Source of the DNA: Dermanyssus gallinae
Lineage: Eukaryota > Arthropoda > Arachnida > Mesostigmata > Dermanyssidae
Reading direction: 5' to 3'
DNA length: 64,000 nt
NCBI GenBank assembly: GCA_003439945.1
Contig: QVRM01001745.1
Span: 35,001 to 99,000, forward strand
The notes beneath the pieces were generated by a model, which searched no databases, had not been told where the DNA came from, and worked only from the letters and a program-made list of their open reading frames with translations. Position 1 is the stretch's first letter, and each line of letters opens with the position of its first letter. A program made the translations under genes and the position numbers. Below are positions 55,476-64,000 of this stretch, one piece after another.

Positions 55476-58299
55476 CTGAAATACAAGGTAAGACATATTA
55501 CAAATGAAGTCTTTCTGTGTAAGCTTGCTGTAGAATATTTATGCGAGTTCCGAGGTATAACATCAACAAAGTTTAAATGAAAAATATGACAAACTTTGAC
55601 ACGATAAATAGGAGGAATGAAATTGATCGTTTATGCTTGCCTGGTGGGCAGTGATCGTAAATATCCTTATGTCGACTGACTTTGTGACACGGGCACGGCT
55701 ACGCATTATTGTGCAATATTATGTTATTTAGTTAACCGTACATTTTCTAACATTCAGTTGTCACAGAGACAATTGACAACAAGCGAATAATATGTTGTTA
55801 CTCATTTGCCATCAAGTTTTCGTTACTGAAATATCAGTTGCGCAGTTTAGATTTTAAACACTGACAATTTATGAATGAGAGCCAGTTTTGCCTGGCGCTT
55901 AGCCTCCTAAATGCAAAAAACAGCCTTTTCATTACATACACAACCCCTCACGAAACACGTAGGCAACTAAAAAAAACCTCTTTTAGTCTGTTATATGTTT
56001 ACGTGTTGTCGAGGCACGGCGACGTACTCACTAGAACACTTGCGTTACTCTATAGGCTACTATGGACCATCTGTGTCCTGCTTTACGGAACACCGTGCCA
56101 AAGCACAAATTGATTTCAGAAAGGACCCCTAGATTGATGTTAATTCTCAGTTTCCTGTGGACTGCATGCCAAAAGCAACACGAATCTCTTGCCCCGGGCA
56201 AGCTTCTGGCTTGGGCCAACGCAAGCTCCCGTGTGCAAAGTCGCGTCGAGTACCCAATTGTCTGGACTTCCTCTTCACTCATTCTAGACCACAATTAAGC
56301 CGATGCAAATGCCAAGCTTTATGCAACATGGTTCGTTGTCATAACGTATACCAATCAAATTGAAACTAATAGGAACTGATGTTCGTTGCCATAAGCGTAT
56401 ACCTAGCAAATTGCAAAAATATCAATTGTGCTGTAATGCTAATCTTTAGCGTTGCCAGAAGCATAACGCATTAAAGCGTTTTTCTTTCTATGTCTTAATC
56501 TTAAATACTTAGCTGATTCGTTTTCACTTAGCACGTATTGCGTATAACGTTTTTCATCATCGTCGTTTTTTCGTCATTTCCCTTGTTTTACTCTTTTTTA
56601 AATAAAGGAGACATTTGTATTGTATTTTATTGTAACGCCAGCCACCATAAATATATCTAGATCGTATTCAGGGCATATTTTGAATCTAAGCGAAAATATT
56701 GAGAGAGATATCAACCAGAATGCTTGGTCACTTCAACTTGCGCTGGCAACTCAGAGTAAAATAGAACAGAACTCCTTTATTCCTATCCTTTTAGGGTGAG
56801 CACACCCTAGCTGGAAAAGGGACCTGCGCAGTCGTCCTGTTGTGGATATCGTTGGCCACACGCCAGGCGTACATATTGCTGATGTGTTTCGTTCTCGTAA
56901 CGCATCTGGACACACGAGCGATCAATAAAGCTCGCGCCCGCAAGTTGAGCTATACCTCTGTGTCATTATTTCTCAGTGTGTCTATTAAGGGCGGTACAAC
57001 AATGACATTCGGTCCGAGGTCGCTGGATGTTTCATTAAAACTCTCCGTTGCACACCTTTAACTGAACCTATGTATTTACACAAATGTGAATGCCGTACGC
57101 GTGAACAGCATTCATATTTGGATAACACAATTTGTGCAACTGAACATGTGCAGCTGGCGCAACTGAAAATGCACCGTGGGTTCCTTAGCAATTAAACAGC
57201 GAAACAACATTTTCACACTTATATAGTTGGTTTGGCAAGGAACACCTGTGCGTGCAAACGCTCTGATTCTGGAACAATCACGAAGGACACTTCTTAAACT
57301 TGTGCTTGTTTATTTTTTATTTATTTAGTAAATAGAGCGTGCCATCCGTAAAAATATCATCAATAATATGTTTATAACATTTCCAAACAAAAACGACGTT
57401 ATCAATATCCTGCCACCATGTCAGTGCGTGCCGGCATGGTGTCACGCAGTTTGCCGCCAGCCAGCCATTGCATGACCCCATGAAGCCAATCCAATGAGCA
57501 CACAGACGAGTTTTCAAAGCGAGTGAGTCTTTTGAGGAAACTTTCAATTTCAAGAAACGAAGAAAAAGGATCAGGCTGTGGCAGCTGCGGTCGGTTCTCC
57601 TGACTGCCACTCTGGCTTGCCACCGCTTCGATTGCAAAACAATCTCCAAAAAGAACCTGATGTTTTGGCACCTCTCTCTGCGTTCTCTCCGCGTCTCGGC
57701 GGCTAGAAACTCCCAGCTTCTTCTTCGTCTGCTTCAAACACAGGATTGGGACCGCCCTAGACAGTCCTGCGGAAGAAAAACTTCTAATCGTCGTGGGTTT
57801 GTTAGTGGTAGCGGTAGTGCTGCTGCTATTGGCTTCAGCCAGAACCGAACCTTTCGAGGTTCGTACGGGTCGATCTCGTCGATTTCTCGCACTACTCTGT
57901 GCCACCAGGCATATTGGCTTCTTCGTGCTTGCAGTTGCCACACACACATGTATATATATATATATATATATAGGCTGACAGCGCGCAGACGAACAGAGGC
58001 AGTTCAGCTGCTGGACCAGCCGCTTGGGTAAGGTTCCCTTCTTAATATACTCGTATATATTCACACACACACACAGACTCACGCCGCCCACTGTTCATAC
58101 GAAAAGCAACACCTTACACCCATACCGCACTGGCGCCGCACGCAAACGAATTCTAATACTACTACTATTATTGTTGTTGTTGTTGTTGTTATTGTAGTTA
58201 CTATTACTGTTTCGAAACGTCATAGGCGTCGTTCGTATGGAAGGCGGAATATCTGATCGCGCTTCGCCGGCTTTCGCCCGTGGCTTAGGTGCTGTGATG

Positions 58300-58640
58300 T
58301 GTTGCTATATTATGCTGTGACGCTTCTCTGCGACGCGTTAATGCAACAGTGCACACAAATAGCTCTCTGCAGGGAGCCTGCCTTCCTTATTTCAATGCTT
58401 CCTTCATTAATTGAATTATTTGTTCGAATTTCCCGGCAGCCGTTCCTTGAGGTGTCTAGCACCATTATTACCATTATTCGCTACAAGTGTGCCTCGCTGC
58501 TTAGCCAATGCAGCTAAACGAATTAGCACCAGGCGACGGCAACAGAGTTAGAGAAGCCAGGCCAAGCAGATGCTGTCGAAAAGCCGGTACGATCTCCGAC
58601 CCCGACATTTCACACACTCAGCTATCAAAAATGCGCCAAG
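58300..58640. other. No gene recognised
   Basis: Unique DNA between the triplet-rich region and the protease-like fragment. Confidence 0.4.
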
Positions 58641-58704
58641 AGTAAACCGCTGAACGAGCTGCATTGTCCTGGCCATTTGCATTGATGCCAAATACGCGTA
58701 TAAT

Positions 58705-59100
58705 ACGCTTTCGTGGGACGCCAAATAAACAAAGCCCTTGTGGACAACGGCGCATCTCCTCTACTCACGACGTATTTAAGCGTCGTAGGTAACTGATCGG
58801 GCACCTAGAAAAAATCCTTTCCGAGGCTGACCGACTCAGCCAAGATTTAACGTCCATGGGACTGCTTTTCGCATTACTTCATAGACGGGCCCCCATAAAT
58901 ACAAATCGGTGCAACGGTGGGGCTCGAACCCGCGCACCTATCCCGTGTCTCCTCCGGTCGCAAGGCGCAGACGAATGCCTAACCCACCACGCCACCACCG
59001 GCCTCGACGATCGGGCACCTACCTACGAAGGAATATGCAGTCCCAACCGCGCTCCCCCACAGGTTCGCACAGAGAACAATTCTATGGAAATGTAATCTAA
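58705..59100 (+). pseudogene. Retroelement aspartic-protease-like fragment, split by SINE
   Basis: The + strand translation VGRQINKALVDNGASPLLTT then YLSVV resembles the active-site region of retroviral-type proteases in LTR retrotransposons (pattern ALVDTGASxSLI), with Asn in place of Thr. It is interrupted at 58808-59008 by a family-1 SINE. The bases after the SINE resume at the duplicated target site. No other gag-pol motif was recognised nearby, so this is a small relic, and the match could be coincidental. Confidence 0.35.
58808..59008 (-). repeat. tRNA-derived SINE (family 1), copy 3
   Basis: This is the best preserved copy. Read on the minus strand it starts GTCGAGGCCGGTGGTGGCGT, has an A-box-like GGCGTGGTGGGTTAGGC and an exact B box (GGTTCGAGCCC), then the body common to the 4.4 and 5.4 kb copies, ending GGAAAGGATTTTTTC. 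It is flanked by a perfect 13 bp direct repeat, GATCGGGCACCTA, at 58795-58807 and 59009-59021. The duplication defines the ends exactly and indicates a fairly recent insertion. Confidence 0.9.
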
Positions 59101-59760
59101 GATGTAGTACTTAGACTCCCATATACCACGGTCGTCTATTTTGTCGCCTCTGACGCAGACGATCTGGCACTGACCGTCGCCGCTCGTAACGGCGGGAAGA
59201 TTTCCTCCTCGAAGGAATAGCCAACGGAGCCTTGGTGGACACATCTGACAATACCTTCACGCGCTACGCTCTCGCGAATTGGCTCCAAAACAACGAAAGC
59301 AATTCTTTTTTTATTACGGTGTGAAGCGCCCTTCGCAAGATCTAAACTTGATTCTACGAAAGACATCCAGAAACACCCGCACCATGGTTAAGAGGTGCCT
59401 GGGCCTTGTGCCGGATAACACTCTCACAGAAAAACCTCATATGCCACTACGGAGCAGAAAGCTACCGAAGCCTCAGCGGAACTGAGATCAATTCCGCGGA
59501 CTAGAAACCGACCTCACGAGAAGAGGGCGCTGCTTCCTTCATCAATAATCGGTAGCATCAACGCATGACTGCCCCAGTTGCGACAAGCCGGCTTCTCAAC
59601 AAGACACACGATATCGGCGCTTAGGATCGCACAGGCAAGGAGTACGGCGTCTACAGCAGACATTCGGACCCCCCTAAATAGTTTTTCTCGGACCTACGGA
59701 AACCACCAATTAGCAATTCAATCCCGTTATGTGGTCAGAAGCTCGCAGTATGTAACTGCT
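59100..59760. other. No gene recognised
   Basis: Unique DNA; may include more of the protease-bearing relic but nothing recognisable. Confidence 0.4.
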
Positions 59761-59880
59761 ATATATGAGATATATATATATATATATCTTATATATATAT
59801 ATAGATATACTTATATATATATCTATATATGTAAGATATAAAAAACTACTTTTTTTTTCGAACGGGTAATACGTTATACC

Positions 59881-59947
59881 GCTTGCACCGATAAAAAATG
59901 TGTGTGGTTATATACAATTTACCACACACATTTTTATCGGTGCAAGC
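59881..59947. repeat. Near-perfect 28 bp hairpin
   Basis: The left arm (59881-59908) begins GCTTGCACCGATAAAAAATG and the right arm (59921-59947) is its inverse with one A fewer in the A run. The spacer is 12 bases (TATATACAATTT). A weaker complementary extension may lie outside both arms (CGTTATACC against TAGTATATAC). It lies between AT-rich blocks. It could be a small palindromic MITE, the scar of one, or a small-RNA precursor. Confidence 0.85.
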
Positions 59948-59949
59948 TT

Positions 59950-60800
59950 TAGTATATACACACACACCGATATATAATATATATATAATTAGTGTATAGA
60001 TGTCTACACGTGTTTTAGTTAGATTCGCCTCAGCAGAAATACGCATACTTGTCATTCGATTGTGGATGGGTTTCAAACTAAAAAAAATCAAAGGTTAAAT
60101 AGTCGGTCAGAACGATCACATATGATCAAAAACCAAATATGAGATGAATAGGTCGTTTTGAAAAAATCAAAATGTAGGTAGTGTACTTATATGACATAAA
60201 CAAAATTGTAAATTATTGTGTGTACTAATAATGTCCAGTGCTGTGCTCGGCCGTATTACGAGTAGTGCGCGGCGGTCGTAACGACGTCGATCTATATATA
60301 TCGTATATGATTTCGTTTATTACTTTTACGTTTGAAAGTCTTTAACGTTTTTTTTAATTACACGGGCCTTATTGGTAAAGCTCTAACAATCTAGCGTCAG
60401 TTCCCAACACATCGCCTCTTTAATCTTTCAACGCACCGCTTTAATCGATGGCAAGTTGTTTAAAATTGAAGGCAAACTCATTAAAAATTGACTTGTATGT
60501 TTTTACGTGGATCTGGACGCAGGTATGATAGTTGAAAACGCGCTGTTAGCATCATGACTTGAGCTCGGAATAAGTAAATTATTCGAAGAATTCAATTCAA
60601 AGTGCCTTTTATATTTTGCCATCTGGAACTTTAAGTAGGTCCACGTACCTCTACGCAAAATCAGTTAAGTTTTAATTACTTAAATTTTACAAAATTAGAA
60701 ACATATATTAGTAATATTAGCAATAGGGCTTTGAGGCAGACTTGCAAAATACACTAGGACAGTTGGCGAAAATACGGATTATTTTAAAGTCTGAGCTCTG
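59950..60800. other. No gene recognised
   Basis: AT-rich unique DNA; no motif found. Confidence 0.4.
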
Positions 60801-60812
60801 CAGCAAATGTCC

Positions 60813-60816
<4 letters not shown>

Positions 60817-60866
<50 letters not shown>
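60817..60866. repeat. (TA)n microsatellite
   Basis: About 24 TA units ending in a CATACATACATA extension. Confidence 0.95.
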
Positions 60867-60870
<4 letters not shown>

Positions 60871-60910
60871 CATACATATTCACATGTAGCTCTTCACACT
60901 CATATTTTAG

Positions 60911-61023
60911 TTATCAGCCCACTGGCCGCAAAATTGACATCAAAAGCTATCTTGAGGCCGTGGAAGAGAAGCAACATTGGAAAAAGCATACAAAGGAACA
61001 GTTCAGAAAGGCCATTGATCGCA
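60911..61023 (+). CDS. Candidate internal exon, charged helical segment
   Basis: I do not recognise the protein. A 113 bp + strand segment is bounded by an acceptor, CACACTCATATTTTAG|TTAT, and a perfect donor, GATCGCA|GTAAGT. The frame reads YQPTGRKIDIKSYLEAVEEK then QHWKKHTKEQFRKAIDR, a soluble, charged, helix-prone sequence unlike the low-complexity frames nearby. It enters with one base completing a codon and leaves with one base over. It lies 40 bp upstream of dispersed repeat R-c, so an alternative is that it is the coding tail of an unidentified mobile element. All other exon candidates are on the opposite strand. Confidence 0.4.
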
Positions 61024-61063
61024 GTAAGTAGTAATAGTACTAGTAAGAAGAAGGTAAGAACTC

Positions 61064-61125
61064 AAAATAATTGCGATAATACGTTCAGGACCTCAAAACT
61101 GTAACATTGTTTAACATGCAATAAA
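61064..61125 (+). repeat. Dispersed repeat R-c, copy 2
   Basis: This matches 47925-47985: ATTGCGATAATACGTTCA, then CTGTAACATTGTTTAACATG and CAATAAA. Confidence 0.6.
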
Positions 61126-61448
61126 CTTAGCAATAGTAAAAGTTCGTCTTATTAGTCCCTTGCTCGGGGATAAACGTAACCACGCACTGTAAGAGACTCA
61201 GGCTCTGTTAATAGAAACTGAAGCTCAAGCAGTGGAGAAGGTATGGTAGGTGTAGAACCGAAACCAACTGTCTGTATCGAGTTCCTGGTGACTACGATTA
61301 CTGAACAGAATGAACTACCGGCCGACACGGCAGTGTGTAACAACATTGGACTCTCCTACAATACGCCCAAAAAATAGCACGTGTGTTAGTAGTAGTAGTC
61401 ATGACAGTAATAGTAGCAGTAGTGGTAGAGAAATAGAAAATAGCATAC

Positions 61449-61726
61449 CAAAACTGTAGCCGCTAGAATCGGCGTCCTGGAAAGCGGACTCTTGCATATC
61501 AGCCAGCGGTTGTGGTGAGGCGGTTGTCCTGTGAGGGGACGAAGAATACCCGAAACCCACCCCTGTTGTGCCAGATCCATGATAGTGGACGCTTGAAACT
61601 GAACCAGACACCGGTATGGGCGCGACAACAGATCCCAGACTGAGGCCCATATTCGCCGAATGTCCACTACCATTGTTGTTGTTGTTGTTGTTGTTGCTGC
61701 TGCTGCTGCCGCTGTTGTTGCTGCCG
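61449..61726 (-). CDS. Candidate internal exon, Asn/Ser/Gly-rich protein
   Basis: I do not recognise the protein. On the minus strand an acceptor, CGATTGTTTTTCAG|CGGC, and a donor, AGTTTTG|GTATGC, bound a 278 bp open segment. It begins GSNNSGSSSSNNNNNNNNGS (from CAA/CAG-type triplets) and continues MGLSLGSVVAPIPVSGSVSS, VHYHGSGTTGVGFGYSSSPH and PLADMQESAFQDADSSGYSF. The second half is complex sequence, not simple repeat, which favours a real exon. It enters needing two bases from upstream and exits with one base. The upstream candidate at 63890-64000 ends in phase 0, so the two do not join directly. Confidence 0.45.
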
Positions 61727-61739
61727 CTGAAAAACAATC

Positions 61740-63880
61740 GTTTGACACAGGTTTTAGTTAATGGGCTCTGTCAATATTGACGGCATCGAGTACGACAATT
61801 ACGTTGTTTGACTGACTACATGAGCAAAAATAGCGAGTTATGACTACAAAAACTTGGCCGATGGTCTTTCTTTCGTTAATGATTTATGCACATTGTTTGT
61901 ATGCCTAATTTGCGGGGATACGTTGCCGTGAAACGTACACCAGCTATACGCTGTCTCCCGTTACCCCCCCCCCTTCCCACCCTGTCCCACAAGCAAATAT
62001 AATCATGAGGGTGTTTACTTAGCTGTTTATAAGCGTTACGAATAAAAACGAACTGTGAACCACTTGTTTGCAAACGGTTGCTAACTGTTACCATAAGCAT
62101 TCAATGACAGCGTCAGGGTACATTACCAGCCGACGGCTATGTAGCACACATGATTGTCCATAATAAGCCACTAAATGAAGGGGGTTAGTTAGCATGGCAG
62201 CAGTTCGTATTTTGTACCGTACTGGTGAAAACTTCTTGTTCTTGAACAACTTGATAAACTGTAGGTGTGGCCCCACCAGCAAGTTATGTCCAACAGTACA
62301 GATAGTAAAGAGGCAATAGAGCGAGAGGTGTTACCTATCTATTGCCGAGGTGAGAGGCAAACGAACGTAAACTCACAGTACGTATGCCCATATCGTAATG
62401 CAATATGTGCCGCAGCAGCAGCAGCTAAGTATCGGATTCGATATCAGTCATATCGATATCACGTATCATTATTTGTCACCTAGTTAATGCTTGCACTACA
62501 GTGCAGTGTATCTGCCACGTAATACGGGCTATATATATATATATATATACATAGGGCTAGCCGTTGGAGAGCGGAAACTATTCTTGCGTCACTATTGGCA
62601 CAGCCTGCCCTTGGCGGCTCACAAGTTGCCTAACTGCATAGCCCACATCGATACGAAAAGGTGCCTCGTAGATAGAGAATTTTGCCCGCCATAATAACGG
62701 AAAGATTCGCCAGCCCGGATCGACGTATGCACAGAAAACAAGGACGTTGCGTGAAAAAATTCCTCTTGTCGTTTTAGCCTTTGAAAGCTGCATCTGCCAT
62801 ACTGAGCCGTGGGCCGATGTACAAATTCGACGTCCGAAAGTAGACAATAAAATCAAATCAACGCTCGTGCAGAAAGCTAACCCAATTCACCCCCCCCCCC
62901 TCCGCTTATACGAAGTAAAGGAAAATGCTTTTTTTTACAATGCTGGCCATTATATAACTGCAAGCAACGAAAATTAGATAAAAGAAACGTAAATGTAGGC
63001 TACATGTTTGCTGATTTCGCATATAACCTCCTTAATCATAGGCGTAAATAATGAGTAACTGAAATTATATAAATTTTGTTCTGCTTGCAATTTGTTATTT
63101 ATGCAGAGTGCGATAAACTAAACTGCAACAAAACTGGCCACACACACACACACATTGTGAGCCGACCAACACACAAGAGCTAACTTAAGAACTATAACTT
63201 GAATGGGAGACTATTTGAATGTTCACTTCAGCACATGGGCAACGTTCGCCAGTCTATGACAGAGCTTATGAGGTCACAATGAAGAAAACACTTGTTATCG
63301 TACAAAATGCGTATATTCCATCCACTAACGGAGAGCCGTACCAAACAAGTGCACAAACACACAACACGATGACACAACATAGCACTACGCGCACGACACA
63401 GTTCACTTAAAACGGTTAAGTTAACTAGAGTAAGTAAACAATTAGCTAACTAAAAGTCAAACAGAAGTAACAGTGTTCAGAAAAAAATCTAGCCAAACTA
63501 TTTGTTACTTTCGTTAGGAAAAATTCGTAGTCATTCGTGTGGGCGTTTGGCAAGCAGAGTTCAAATGAACATAAATAGATCGAATGCAGGGTGCCTATAC
63601 TATGTATTTAGTGATCGACACGTATCATGATATCTGATAAAGTTGTATTCTGCCGTGTGGTAAGGGCTAAAGGGTCGTATGCCTGATGCTGCATGCATAG
63701 GTATGTCCAAATACACATTCTACCGACTAGTGAATGCATGATTGAAGAGTAGAAGAACCATGTATATGATGGGACTCCTCCATGACGGCGACGATGCAGG
63801 ATGCCGGCGACGATGTACCGATCTATATCAACTATGTACACATAGTTGAGGACGTCAACTATTCACCAAAGCACGGACAG
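61740..63880. other. No gene recognised; (AT)n at about 62530-62550
   Basis: Unique DNA with a poly-C run near 61965 and another near 62890. If the flanking minus-strand exons are real this could be intron. Confidence 0.4.
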
Positions 63881-63889
63881 ACAACATAC

Positions 63890-64000
63890 GCCAGTGCTGC
63901 AGCTCTGTTCATCGCCTGACGATGACGACGACGACAGCGGAGTCACGCCGGTCATCAGTAGGACACTTTCGCAGCGGTGACAGATGTCACCGAAGACGCC
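63890..64000 (-). CDS. Possible exon at window edge
   Basis: I do not recognise the protein. The minus-strand sequence from the window edge is open for 37 codons to a good donor, CACTGGC|GTATGT. It contains an ATG from which it reads MTGVTPLSSSSSSGDEQSCS then TG, so it could be a first coding exon, or an internal exon if the preceding GVFGDICHRCESVLL is also translated. Its other boundary lies outside the window. Confidence 0.3.

Noticed and set aside
57402..58091. 229-codon open frame on the minus strand
   Set aside because: It reads through an (AT)n tract as IYIYIYI and overlaps an open + strand frame. GC-rich composition explains the openness; no motif was recognised.

Overview
This window reads as a nuclear genome segment from an arthropod. 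The retroelement types (R1-like LINEs with an apurinic-type endonuclease, a LINE with a restriction-like endonuclease signature, a D,D34D mariner and tRNA-derived SINEs) and the very abundant (AT)n tracts would suit a mite, tick or other chelicerate, but nothing here fixes the taxon. There is no bacterial-style gene organisation, operon, CRISPR array or rRNA. Most of the window is non-coding, intergenic or intronic DNA built up by successive transposon insertions.

Layout. 1-9.9 kb: mostly unique non-coding DNA with a tRNA-like SINE, a mariner transposase fossil (about 1.9-2.1 kb), two copies of a second SINE family with target-site duplications (4.4 and 5.4 kb) and a (CAA)n block near 8 kb. 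9.96-12.3 kb: a decayed + strand R1-like LINE (gag, endonuclease, RT scraps). 16.2-16.7 kb: the best single candidate for a host exon (minus strand, Gly/Ser-rich, with consensus splice sites). 19.4-26.1 kb: a nested retroelement locus. A + strand R1-like LINE (zinc knuckles, endonuclease, start of RT, C-terminal tail) is split by a minus-strand LINE (21.85-25.5 kb) whose RT frame of about 600 codons is intact and whose C-terminus looks like a CCHC plus restriction-like endonuclease module. 27.5-28.3 kb: a 5'-truncated LINE tail. 29.0-29.6 kb: two copies of a third short repeat family. 33.3-34.3 kb: a dead IS630/Tc1-type transposase. 34.7-37.0 kb: a decayed minus-strand LINE (endonuclease + RT). 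38.3-40.8 kb: two DNA transposons side by side in one (TA)n tract, a 1.15 kb fold-back element with arms of about 486 bp and a 1.29 kb mariner with near-perfect termini and one clear frameshift. 48 kb: an RT scrap. 49.6-58.3 kb: a region rich in GC and triplet repeats and poor in transposons, possibly 5' or regulatory sequence of a host gene. 58.6-59.1 kb: a SINE inserted in an aspartic-protease-like fragment. 59.9 kb: a near-perfect 28 bp hairpin. 61-64 kb: more candidate exons.

The plausible host exons on the minus strand (63.9, 61.5, 47.6, 32.6, 29.8 and 16.5 kb) could belong to one or more long-intron genes, but their phases do not chain directly, so no gene model is offered. The strongest structural stories are the fold-back element, the nested LINEs, the SINE families proven by target-site duplications, and the link between SINE A-tails, (AT)n growth and TA-targeting DNA transposons.
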